Shown here: in pieces, positions 1 to 10,900 of the stretch
How the letters are laid out: each line of letters begins with the position of its first letter
How positions within the stretch are numbered: position 1 is the stretch's first letter
Source: Achatina immaculata
Taxonomy: Eukaryota > Mollusca > Gastropoda > Stylommatophora > Achatinidae
Direction of reading: 5' to 3'
DNA length: 64,000 nucleotides
Assembly (NCBI GenBank): GCA_009760885.1
Contig: CM019692.1
Coordinates: forward strand, 53,008,355 to 53,072,354
The notes under the pieces: model-generated
What the model was told of the DNA's origin: nothing
Database searches by the model: none
The model's input: the letters and a program-made list of their open reading frames with translations, nothing else
Position numbers and translations under genes: made by a program

Positions 1-520
1 ACTGACCTTCAAGAATCTTGAGAACATATGGTACTCAAAAGTTATAAGCACAAAAACCAAGTTAAGATTATTCAATTCAAATGTGATATCCACCTTCATT
101 TATGCTGGAAAACAACTAAAAAAAAATAAACAACAAATTAGACTCTTATGAAAACAAACGCATAAAGAAAACACTCAGTACAAAATGAAATGAATTCAAG
201 AACAATGCAGAGATAAAGCATAACAACCAGTCTCATGGGTGATCAGAAAAAAGGAGATGGACATATGTCGGTCATGTGATGAGAAGAAACGGCCAGAGAA
301 TCCCAAAACAAGCTATCAAGTTAAACACAACAGGCTAAAGAAAACGAGGTTGACCATGTGAAACTATAGAGAGGACATTATTAAGAGAGGCCAAATTAGT
401 AGGCACTAAATAAAATCCCTTGATGAGATTGAAAAGCTCGCTGAAAACAGGAAACCTTGGCAAACTACCACACAAGCCATATCTGACATCTAATGGCAAG
501 GGAAGGATGTAAGATATGTC
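1..520 (+). mobile_element. LINE family C, degenerate copy 1
   Basis: Contains the family C 3' module: RT-connection piece (gactcttatgaaaac), then the - GHLMRRN-like segment, and the end aaggatgtaagatatg. Several stops and frameshifts; it reads like decayed copies of MIRKRRWTYVGHLMRRNDQR. Its 5' part runs to or past the window edge. Confidence 0.75.
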
Positions 521-1189
521 TTGTCTTGTTTAACTGTCCATTACTGATGAAACTAAAATCACATCTGTCATTATAACTCCTTTTGTTCGCATTCTGTTTT
601 AAAACAAAAGAGCAATATTTTGGGTTTTTTTGGCATGTGGTTTATTAAATTAATTGTTCTGGTCATAATGTATTCAACTGTTTTTTTAATCACTGTAAAT
701 ATATTGATGTTTTCAATTCCTGAAATTCCTGTGATGCATGTTGAAGAGAATAATGAATAGATACAAAATAAAGGGGAAAAACAAAATCTTTTTAATCTTT
801 TCTGCTGCCCATTTTGTATTGCTAAAATGTTGGATGCATTTGTTACTTTTGTATTTTCTTTTCCCATTTGATCTAATCAGCTTTTGTAAAACTATCACAC
901 ATCTCAACAACTAGTGGGCCAGGCAGTTAAACATATCACATATCAGGAGATATAATACAATAATGAAAAGCATACTTGAAATAAAAGGGCAAGATCATGA
1001 CAACAATACTGACAGGAGAATAATATCTAGTGACATACTGATTCCATCTTGACCAGGCGATGTGAAAACAAGGGTCAGAGCAAGATGGAGACCTATTTTA
1101 GTCAATTCTAGGGAGATGGCACAGGATGATGATTATACATCTCTGTTGAGATTTAGTTAGAACACTTGTCTCATCATCCTTCTGATTAG

Positions 1190-1750
1190 ATGGGTATATA
1201 CCACTAACCCACAGTGAAAGAAATGATAATGAAGACATCGGAGATGGAAAGGACATACACCTTGAAAGCCAATCACAATCACAACCAGGCAAGCTCTCAC
1301 CTGGAATCCCCAAGGAAAGAAGAAACCAGGAAGACCCAGAAACACATAGCAAAGGAGTCTTGAAGCAGAGATAAAAAAAAGACTGACTACACCTGGAGAC
1401 CTGTTGGTCACTTGATGAGAAGAAATGATCAGAGAATCCCAAAATAAGCTATCAAGTGGAACACAACAGGCCAGAGAAAAAGAGGCAGACCACGTGAAAC
1501 TCTGAAGAGGACATTGTTAAGAGAGGCCAGATTAACAGGCATAAAGTCCTTTGATGAGGTTGAAAGACTCATCGAAGACAGGAAAAATTAGCAAACTACT
1601 TTGCGAGCCATATGTGACGTTTAACGCCACGGAAAGGATATAAGATATAATATATAAGATGCCTGGAGACAGATAGAAGGTACAGCCCAGGACAGAAATA
1701 AATGGAGAGCCCTTGATGATGGTCTTTGCCCCAGATAGAGGTGAAGAAGT
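1190..1750 (+). mobile_element. Decayed LINE C-terminal tail, split by a LINE C insertion
   Basis: 1200-1400 and 1671-1745 read together as a LINE tail: RRWKGH, LTWNPQGKKKPGRPRNT, then LTTPGD | QIEGTAQDRNKWRALDD. The reading is interrupted at 1401-1661 by family C copy 2, between 9-bp repeats. Confidence 0.7.
1401..1661 (+). mobile_element. LINE family C, copy 2, 5'-truncated with 9-bp TSD
   Basis: Flanked by cctggagac at 1392-1400 and 1662-1670. The insert starts inside the GHLMRRNDQR segment and ends in ataagat-type repeats (ggatataagatataatatat). It sits inside another LINE tail. Confidence 0.85.
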
Positions 1751-1972
1751 CGAGGAAGGAAGACTAGTTTTATCACAGTCATCGTTTCATCATTTATCAG
1801 CAAAGTGTTGCTTTATAATGTAAAATTCCATCCAAAGCAATGAAATGATGTTACTACGAGCTGTAACACCATAGTCAGTGATGCCACCATCTACTTCTAT
1901 GATGTTACACTGTCGAGATGTCTGCATTTCTTCACCGTCACAATGATGTGAAGTCACTGCACTTCTAAACTA

Positions 1973-3465
1973 CACTGTTCAAAAAAAAAGAAATGCAACA
2001 AATACGATGCTGTGATTTAAACTGAACTTTGCTGATCAGACATGGGCAAACTGCCTGAAACGTTCACTTAGACATTAACTTCATGTGCTGACCTGAACTG
2101 TACTCAGCAGATGATTCATGAGCACAGAAAAGCGACACTAGTCAAAACAGCATTTCTGATAATAATTCATGACAGGTTCATGAGAATCCAGTGAAACATA
2201 CTGAACACAAAACTCACTGACCATGTTACTGTACATATGCTATAAAAGACTGATACTCCTTGAATCAATTCATTTGAAAATTCAATGTGCAAGTATGGCT
2301 CATCTTACTACAGAACAACGACTCATCATCACTGGACCAGACTGGACAGTCACAAAATGTAGTGGCCAGACAATTTAGAAGCACCATTAGTCACTTTTGG
2401 AGACATTTCAAGAAACTGGCTCAGTTGCAGACCAGCCGTTCAGTGGAAGACCCATAATCACAACACCTGCCGAAGACCGCTTCATACGGCTGTGTAACAT
2501 CAGGAATCAATTTGCATCTGTGTCCTCAACAGTTCAGTCAATGACAGCAGCTCGTCGAATTTCAGATCAAATGGTCAGGAACTGGCTGCACAACGCTGGT
2601 CTTTGGGTTAGAAGACCCTATAGGGGTCCTATTCTTATGACCGGCATCGCCAGAAGCGACTGCAGTGGGTGAACCAGCATCGTCAATGGAACGTTGCGAA
2701 TGACTGAAGGTTTGGTTTAGTGGTGAAACATTCTTTCTGGTCCAGCGACACAATAGATGGAGAAGAGTTTACCATAGAGTCCATGAGCGCTACGCCCAGA
2801 ACTGCGTGGATGAGGCTCCTCCACACGGTGGTGGAGGTGTACTGGTGTGGGGGATGATCAGCTTCATGGGAAGAAGTGACCTCGTGCAAACTGAAGGATG
2901 CCTGAATGTCCAACAATACGTCGCTGAAATTCTTTGTCCTCACGTCCTTCCGCATCTGGCTGCACCAGGATCGGTTTTTCACCAGAATAATGCTCGCCTT
3001 ATGTGGCACAACTCACCACCAAGTTCCTCATTGACAACAACGTCCAGACCATTCCTTGGCCATCCCTGTCATCAGACATGAACCCACTTATGGGATGAAC
3101 TCAACAGACAAGTAGGCCAACGAGACGTGGCGCCAACTAATCTCCGACAGTTGTCTCTTGCACTGCGGGAAGAGTGGGCAGGCATCCCACAACAACAGAT
3201 CCAATGGCTAATCGGATCCATGTCAAGGAGATGTCGTTCTCTGATACAGTCCAGAGGAGGCCATACACCTTACTGAAACAGAGGCCTCAGTCGCAAAGAA
3301 TAAAAGTCCAAAGCAGATTTAATGAACATCATTTTATTGTTAAAGTTTCTTCATGCCAAGATTGAAACATTAATTCCATAAAATAAAATTCTGATACAAG
3401 TTGGAAATTTGGTGTCCATTACAGTAGTGTTGCGTTTCCTTCTTTTTTTTTTTTTTTGAACAGTA
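1973..3465 (+). mobile_element. Tc1-like DNA transposon, copy 1 (inactive)
   Basis: About 1.49 kb, flanked by TA. Terminal inverted repeats read yactgttcaaaaa ... cgcaaca at both ends; the right end has a long T run. The transposase remnant is at 2295-3276. It shares terminal repeats and coding sequence with the element at 51525-52969, which lies in the opposite orientation. Confidence 0.88.
2295..3276 (+). pseudogene. Tc1-like transposase pseudogene
   Basis: Begins MAHLTTEQRLIIT (helix-turn-helix start) and includes HERYAQNCVDEAPPHGGGG, VLVWGMISFMGRSDLVQTEG and LWDELNRQVGQRD. The catalytic triad is destroyed: the first Asp region reads FSGET, the second reads FHQNNAR (D to N), and the NPIEHLWDEL segment has lost about eight bases, removing the Glu and shifting the frame. 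Several other frameshifts are present. Confidence 0.85.
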
Positions 3466-3479
3466 TATAATCATGTTAT

Positions 3480-4640
3480 GATATCACCATTTCTTTGTGA
3501 TATCAGTGCATCAATTATGTGATGCCACTGCACTCTCATACTTTTACAACATTGTATTCTTCTCACTTCTAGAATATATAACAAAATAATGATGTCAATG
3601 CACTTTTATACAATCATATCACAAAATGCATATACAGTAAGACAGATGATGTCAGCATGTACTTTTATCAATGTGTCATACTATGTGTTAAGTGCAGCTA
3701 CCGTTGTTACTTCACCTTTTATTTGCATCTCGAACTTAAAACACTACAGTAATGCCGTACCCAGTAAAACTGACAATTAATTATCTCCGTAAACTGTTTA
3801 GGTCCGAAAGTAAAATCGATAATGATGGCTGACGACAGTGCTGGGTGGGTTAACATTCTTTCTTTGCATCATTGCAGAGTAGCTGAAAACACAAGCACAG
3901 TCATATCAGCTCAAAACTTTACAATGAATGATATAAATGATTACATTAAAAACTCACCCGTTATCTGACTGTTCTAGGCACTTTGGATGTTCTCTGAGGA
4001 CTTTCTACTGAGAATGATTCCTTGATCTCGCCGTTACCGTCAGGCCGGCTAACAACCACACCGGCAATAGCACTGGTATCCTTCCGCGTTTACCTACGCA
4101 AATAGTCCTGTAATTAAAATGCATTTATGCTGTCATTTAAGATTGAATATAAGATATAATTGTTTATTACGAATTCTTATAGTGTTTTATAATAGATATG
4201 TGTATCTAAACTGGTTTTATGATCTAAAATTGCCAGGTAAATTTAATTGCAATATATTAGTTGCAATCGTGACAGTCGCCGTCTGCATAGATGGGCGTGT
4301 CGCCAATGACGTAATGTTGTTATTTCCTGCTGCTTAGACCAAGCATCGTGCTCCCAATACTAGGCCTGGATCCGGTTCAGAGGAGATTAATTTTCACCAG
4401 TGACCTACAAACTAAGCCGCAAGATAACTGTCAGTTATTTGTTCCGAACAAGTTTGGAACAGGTTTTTTTTCAGACTTACTTTATTAAGTGGTTGTTAAT
4501 CGATTGAGATGTTTTGCCAACTAATCCCCTCCTTACACATCCACCTGTGGCATCTTTGATTTTATTCAGAGAGTAATTGAACATAAATATCACATGCAAT
4601 TTATTGTAAATTCAAGATAGATCTTGATGAAAGAATTCTG
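3480..4640. other. No gene recognised
   Basis: AT-rich sequence between the Tc1-like element and LINE C copy 3. Short open stretches only. 3820-3850 has an ATGATGGCTGACGACAG context that could be a start codon, but no downstream exon could be tied to it. Confidence 0.5.
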
Positions 4641-4657
4641 ACAGAATGTGTGTTTAT

Positions 4658-5243
4658 CTTTATCTTATATCCTTCCCGTACCGTTAAACGTCACATAGGG
4701 CTCGCATGGTAGTTCGCCAATTTTTCCTGTCTTCTGCGAGTCTTTGAACCTTATCAAGGGATTTTATGCCTGTTAATTTGGCTTCTCTTAACAATGTACT
4801 CTTCAGAGTTTCACGGGGTCTGCCTCTTTTTCTTCGGCCTGTTGTGTTCCACTTGATAGCTTGTTTTGGGATTCTCTGATCGTTTCTTCTCATCAAGTGA
4901 CCAACATATGTCCATCTCCTTTTCCTGATCACCCGTGAGACTGGTTGTTGTTCAGTAGGGGCAGAATAAAGGGCAGAATGTCAGACGGGCCTGTGTGCCC
5001 AATTCTTAACCTTTTGAAATAAAGACCAATCAATCAGTTATCTGTCTTATCTCTGCATTGTTCTTGAATTCGTTCCACTTGATGCCGAATATTTTCCTTA
5101 GGCATTTGTTTTCAAAAGAGTCTAATTTCTTGTCTATTTCTTTAGTTATTTTCCAGCTTTCACATGCATAAATGAGGGTGGATATTACATTTAAATTGAA
5201 TAGTCTTAACTTGGTTTTTGTGCTTATAACTTTTGAATTCCAG
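4658..5243 (-). mobile_element. LINE family C, copy 3, with 11-bp TSD
   Basis: Flanked by tgtgtgtttat at 4647-4657 and 5244-5254. The - strand open stretch 4684-4932 reads RRWTYVGHLMRRNDQRIPKQ and KRGRPRETLKSTLLREAKLT, the LINE C-terminus. The 3' end is ggatataagataaag. It extends further 5' than the other copies and is interrupted at 4957-5033 by a short retroposon. Confidence 0.88.
4957..5033 (+). mobile_element. Short retroposon tail (family F), nested in LINE C
   Basis: Contains gtcagacgggcctgtg, attcttaacc, ttttgaaataaaga and a (caat)n tail, bounded by tcagt repeats. Comparison with copy 4 of LINE C at 31150 shows uninterrupted sequence there, so this is an insertion. A second copy is at 53215-53290. 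Confidence 0.7.
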
Positions 5244-5446
5244 TGTGTGTTTATGGAGTAGAAAAATTATAGAAACACTTAGATCATTCTTCCTCTTTCT
5301 GGTTATCTATGATGTTCTTTCTCCCTGGACTACGAGTATGTGGACCACAATGTTGTTTACAGTGGATACAGCGAAAGTGCTGAGGCAAAATATCGTGTGG
5401 AACTGGGATCCCTGAGTGGATCTTTAAGGGGGGAGGAGGAGGAGGA

Positions 5447-5560
5447 GAGAGAGGGGGTGTGCAATACTTATTTCATATCCTGCTGCCACGAGGACTATAG
5501 AAATCCTTGTCCCGTTAGTTATTAAGCTTGGTCTGTTACTTGGGCTAACAGCGGAGGAGG
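5447..5560 (+). repeat. Repeat family H, copy 1
   Basis: Shares gtgtgcaatactt, ggactatag.gatcctt and ccgttag ... ctgttact with the stretches at 47430-47595 (inverted) and 51200-51360. Origin unknown; it may be a non-autonomous DNA transposon. Confidence 0.6.
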
Positions 5561-5571
5561 AGGACAGGATC

Positions 5572-5778
5572 TTGGACGACTACGTTTCTTCAAACGTGGG
5601 TCATACATCTCAGCTAGATGTCGCTGATCTCCAAGCTGGACAGTGCCTTAACTTAGATTCATCATCATCATCATCAACACCAAAACAACAACAACTATCT
5701 AATCTCCCCGGATTTGCAGATTTCTTTTCACTGCAGCTATCAGGCAGCAAAGATGACTGTACTGCAGTGACGGCGTGA
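5572..5778 (+). other. Unidentified short open stretch (low-confidence coding)
   Basis: 68 codons with a Ser run and PKQQQLSNLPGFADFFSLQL, ending in TGA. It is followed in another frame by an open stretch to 5987 (DKPEMVKTLPTSPLMFMVAG). Composition is somewhat protein-like, but no family was recognised and no splice structure could be supported. It could be a decayed exon or chance. Confidence 0.15.
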
Positions 5779-6654
5779 TTATCAAGGCCGACAAACCTGA
5801 GATGGTCAAGACCCTACCCACCTCTCCCCTGATGTTCATGGTAGCGGGCTCAGCTAAAGGAGTGGGGTTCACCCCACCCCACCCCCAATTCTCAAAAGTG
5901 ATGGAGTTTGCCAAGACATTAGGGGTGGGGAGTCCTTTCCAGGTCTTCAAGCGAGCCACTGTAATTTTTCTGCCTTTCTGTTTTTAACTCGACACGAAGC
6001 ATGTGCTCCAACGTCTTCGTGGCGTCAGAAACTAGAAATACTCCACTCAGTTTCAAGGCGACAGAACAACGACCGCCATCATGATCTCGTACAAATATTG
6101 TTTCAGTCGGAAAGTGAGTCACATCTCGCGTGTTTGACATTCTAGTAGAATGGGACCAACTTGTAAGTTTCTCTGCAACCTCCACCACTACGGATACCGT
6201 CATGCTCCCACTCCATTTGCCAACTGAAGGAGACACAAACAACACGTTGTTACAAAATGGCCGGATATAATCTTTGTCAGCTCTTGCTCGTCACCTCTAA
6301 CAACGAAGCCGGGGGTTTTGGCACAGTCTCCCTTGCTCTCTGTCCAGACGACAGTCAAGACTGTTTCTGACAGTATTTTACAATTTTAAATCAGTAGGCC
6401 AAACCAAATAATAATAATAATCTACGGACAAAAACAAAAACAAAAAAGCAAAAAGTGCTAAATCAATTGACATTCAAAACAGGAACATTAAAAACAAGAC
6501 AGTTAAAATGTTTCGGTCATATATATATATAAGTGAAGGCGATACTTGAGGGAAAACCTGAAGGAAAGAGAGGGAGAAACTGCTAAAAACGATATAGATG
6601 GATGAACAAGCAAAAGTAACACACAATAATTAGTGTATAAGTATACAACTATAC

Positions 6655-7400
6655 GCGAATCACTGCAGTAAAGCTGTGATACCAAAATGTATAATTATCA
6701 TCATCATGTGCCGTGCCGACTGGCGTTGGCTATTATGCTTCTCCAGAGTACCCGATCCGTCATGCAGGCCACCAGTTCAGTTGGTGATCTCTTCTCACAC
6801 CATCCCGTCAGACTGTCCAGTATCATTTCTCTTGGTCGTCCTTTTCATCTTCTTCCTTCTATTTTTCCTGTTGTTATAATATTTTCAATGCCCCCTCTTC
6901 TCATTGCATGTCATATGAAAGTACATTGTCTCTCTCTTATCTTTCTGACAAGGTTTTTTGTCTCTCCAGCTCTTCTCATACATTCTTCATTAGTTATTTT
7001 TGCTGTCCAGGGGATTCGCAACACTCTTCTAATAAACCACATTTCTGCTGCTTCCAATGATTTTTGTGCAGACTTGCCTATTGTCCATGATTCACTTCCA
7101 TATAACAAGATAGGTTCAATATAGCATTTTAGGACTCGTTTTCTAACATTAATTGATAAAGATGTGTTAGCTAATATGTTTCTCATTCTCTGAAATGCAG
7201 TCTTTGCTTGGCCTATTCTGTTCCTAATTTCTGTTCTGCATTTCCCATCTGAAGTTATTACTGCTCCAAGGTATTTGAATTTCTGCACCTGCTTTAGAAT
7301 AGTTCCGTTTAATTGAATACTGCATGCTGTATAAACTAAATATATAAACTAAATGTATAAACTAGGATAAAAAGTAGGAACAGCTTTATTACTTAACGAC
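6655..7400 (-). repeat. Repeat family G, copy 1, split by LINE B
   Basis: cactgcagtaaagctg and caaaatgt at 6661-6690, then taaactag ... agctttatta at 7340-7395. Together they match the uninterrupted copy at 16484-16620. LINE B copy 1 is inserted between. Confidence 0.65.
6695..7327 (-). mobile_element. LINE family B, copy 1, 5'-truncated
   Basis: The - strand reads the RT C-terminal part (FKYLGAVITSDGKCRTEIRN, RMRNILANTSLSINVRKRVL, YIEPILLYGSESWTIGKSAQ) and the tail module, ending in (atg)n. Flanked by tgtataa at 6688-6694 and 7328-7334; the matching empty site in repeat G (16.5 kb) supports the short TSD. A frameshift near 6911 separates the last part. Confidence 0.85.
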
Positions 7401-7799
7401 GGGTTATCTCCTCTCTCTAATTCTTCTTCCTGTATGCATTTGTATGATTATGGCTCACGCCGAAACGTCATATCTTTGTGGTTGTTAAGTAACACCCCCC
7501 CCCCCCCAGTTTATAGATTTTGGACAAGCAAAAGGATGGTCTGTATTCAGCTTGACTGGATGCAATATGAAAACAAGGGACAGAGCAAACTGAAGGGCCA
7601 CTACTGCCAGCCTTCCGAGACGGCACAGGATGGTGCTGAGTTCATAACTTCATAGACGAATATATTATTAGTAAGAGAAGCGTGACCGCTATATTATATC
7701 TGTTGATCATTTGTAACAGACCTTTCAACAGGATAGTGTAATGACACCCTTTGTAATAAAAAGGAGGTAAAAAAAAAACAAACACTCGGTAAAGTATTA

Positions 7800-7837
7800 C
7801 TTCAGGTCCTGCAAATGCTGTCCAGAAGAGTACAACA
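7800..7837 (+). repeat. 38-bp near-copy of the start of MRPL19 exon 2, upstream of exon 1
   Basis: The stretch beginning cttcaggtcctgcaaatgct repeats positions 9269-9306 of exon 2, with about two mismatches. It lies 86 bases before the MRPL19 start codon, in a different reading frame relative to the exon 1 ORF. It looks like a local duplication of exon sequence into the 5' flank or 5' UTR. Confidence 0.8.
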
Positions 7838-7922
7838 CGTAATTTTCGTTGCTTTAGGTTTGAATATTAAACTCGTAGCTTTCAGACAGATCCATGTTTT
7901 TTCACATTACTCCATGAGCAAG

Positions 7923-7998
7923 ATGGCGGCCTCCGCGGTGGTGACCTCGGTCTTCAGAAAGGCATTGCTAAACCGAACACTCCCCGCGTGTCTTTGTC
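7923..7998 (+). CDS. MRPL19: MRPL19 exon 1
   Basis: Encodes the presumed mitochondrial targeting presequence, starting MAASAVVTSVFRKALL. The donor GTGAGT is at 7999 and the exon ends in phase 1. An upstream in-frame ATG at 7914 would add three residues (MSK). Confidence 0.9.
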
Positions 7999-10900
7999 GT
8001 GAGTATAATTTTAACACTGCAGTTTCGCGTGCATGTATCTGGTATAGTTTAGTTTTTACATATGTAAGCGTAAAGGAATGCAGAAAAAAACGTTCTGTGA
8101 TTCTTGTGACAGACCCTAAAGTTGGTTTACATTACTATATAAAGATAAATGTAAACTTGGCCAGAGTTTTGATCAGATTATGGTCATGTATCGACAGAAT
8201 GGAGTACACGAATGTGCATGGTGTAGTCATAAGTTTTATGACAACAGAGAGAGAGAGAGAGGAAGAAGGAAGGAAGAAACGTTAGCAACAAGGAGTAGGA
8301 GCAATGAAATGAGTATGAAAAACATCAATAGCAACCCAATATTTATATAAAATTGCCATTACCAAAGACAGTAGAATGATATTTTCCCAAAATATTGGGC
8401 TACTGTTGTTTTTCATAACTATTTCGTTATTCCTAATTATATTGCTAACGTTTCTCTTACTATCATTGTGTATCATGCTATACTGGTACCCATTTTACAG
8501 TATTTACTATCATTGTATATAATGCTCAACTAGTACCAGTTTTACAGCATTTACTATCATTGTATATCTTGCTAAACTAGTACCAGTTTTACAGCATTTA
8601 CTATCAATGTATGGGCATCTGAGTGGCAAAATGGTTAGTGCACTGGTCTCTCATGTTGAGGTCGGGGGTTTGAATCCAGCCAGAGACGCCCCCATCACCC
8701 AGCTGTAGAAATGGGTACCTGACTTCTTCTGGAGTTGGGGAAGGAAAAGTGGCCAGACGTGATACTGACCACATCACCCTCTAGCATGCTGACAGATCAA
8801 ATATGGGCACTAACACCATATCTCTATGTGCCTCTAAGGCATGACAGGGTTACCTTTACCTTATCATTGTATATCATGCTCTGCTAGCACCAGTTTTACA
8901 GCAGATACCATCATTGTTTATCATGCTTTGCTAGCACCAGTTTTACAGCAGTTACTATCATTGTATATCAAGGATTGTCAAACAGAAATTTGTGATTTCC
9001 AGGATTTGTTCTTCATTTCTGAACTTGTTGCATTTTACATATTACTTTATTTACATTTGTCGTCTGTTGTCTCTTCTTTTTTCTTTTTTTCAATGAAAGT
9101 TTCCCACAGAAATATCACACATCTTGAATTTAGTATAATGTTTCTTCATTCTACATTTCTTAAATGATATATAAACACACCATAGGGAAAGAGTGCCTTT
9201 TGCTTATTGTGCTATTTTTGTTTGTCTTTTTTTTATTGCTCTTTTATTATTCCTTTGTTGCAGTGCCTTCAGGTCCTGCAAATGCTGCCCAGAAGAGTAC
9301 AAAACATGTGATCAACTACAATCGTACCAAAGCAGAAATAGCTCGGGCATTGAGACCAAAGACTAACTATCTGCATTATGATCTGGTAGACAAGCACAGG
9401 TCATCACCCTTACAGCATGGAACAGCGAATATCTCAGTGGAGACAGAGACCACAGCTCCAAGAGACTACAGGTTTCTTTGTTAACATTTTCTGTATTGTA
9501 ACTGTATATTGTTAACATTTTTTGTACTGTAACCGTATATTGTTAACATTTTCTGTATTGTAACTCTATGTCAGGAAAGTGTATACATTAGTGTTATGCA
9601 TGTTTGTAAGTAATTGATATAAGGGAGATGAAGAATCTTTATAAGTAAAGTCCTTGTGGAATTGTAAAGAGGTAGGTAACGGTAATCCTGTCATGCCTTA
9701 GGGGCACATAGGGATATGGTGTTTGTGCCTATGTTTTCCTTGACCTGTCAGCACACTAGAGGGTGATATGGTCAGTATCATGCCTGGCTGCCTTTCCTTC
9801 CCCAACTCTAGAAGAAGTTGAGAACCCATTTCTACAGCTAGGTGACTGGGGTGCCCCTGGCTGGATTTGAACCCCCGACCTTCGCCATGAGAGTCCAGTG
9901 CACTAACCACTTCGCCACGCAGACACCCTGTGGAGTTGTAACAATATGTAATTTTAACAATTTGTGTTATGCTGGAAATTTTTAAAAATCTGTAAAATGT
10001 TGTAGGGAACAAAAAATTTGTTCATATTTTAGCACATTTAAATTTCAGAGTGGTTGAATAACAGCGAAGTAGGACTTAGCACGCTATCCTGGGACTTCAT
10101 GGTGCCCCATCATTTTAAACCCAGCTATGTTGGCATCATTAGTGTTTTTTTTTTAATGCTTTTCTTTTTAATTTGTATTTCAGTCTAGCAGAGAATGACC
10201 AAAATGCAATTTTAAATTTATAATGTCATGTTAAAATTAATGCACAAGAAATAAAAAATAATTCACTTTATTATAAAGTTATCATCATCATCATCGCCTT
10301 TCACTCCCTTTGGAGCATAGGCCACGAATAAAGGCTCTCTAGTCATTCCTGTTCTTGGAATTATTCTCTGCTTCCTTTCATGTACATCCCTTGTCTCTGA
10401 GCACTGTCATAATTTCTCTTCTTCAGGTAAGTCTAGGTCTTCCTCGTTTTCTATTTCCTTGAGGATTCCATGTCAGCGCCTGTCTTGCTATGTTTGTGTC
10501 GGGTTTCCTCAGACCCAGCTCAGGTTTATACAGCAGCAAAACTTGCAGAAAAGTGGATCATAGCCTTTTTTTTTTTTCCCCTCCACTTTCATGTGCATAT
10601 TTATGCTATTATATCTAAAGTTTCGCCCATAAGCCAGTCCTAAAACAAAACAATGCAGATGTAAAATGTATGCACAGTTGCCAACCCTAAATCTGACTTA
10701 AAGATGGAGAAAGAATGAAATAAATGCTGAACATAAAGATGTAACAGAGAACCATTGTATAGAAAGACCAAAACTTATTTGCTAGGAATGATGACAGTTT
10801 TTTTTTAAGACTAAAAGCTCTGACTCCAGCTTTATAATATTTGTAGATTTGTCATACAAGAAGGAATGTCTGATTCCAGCTTATGATACTTGTAGTTTCT

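Noticed and set aside
6240..6355. Short + strand frame starting MAGYNLCQLLLVTSNNEAGG
   Set aside because: 38 codons, no family recognised and no donor site; could be chance.
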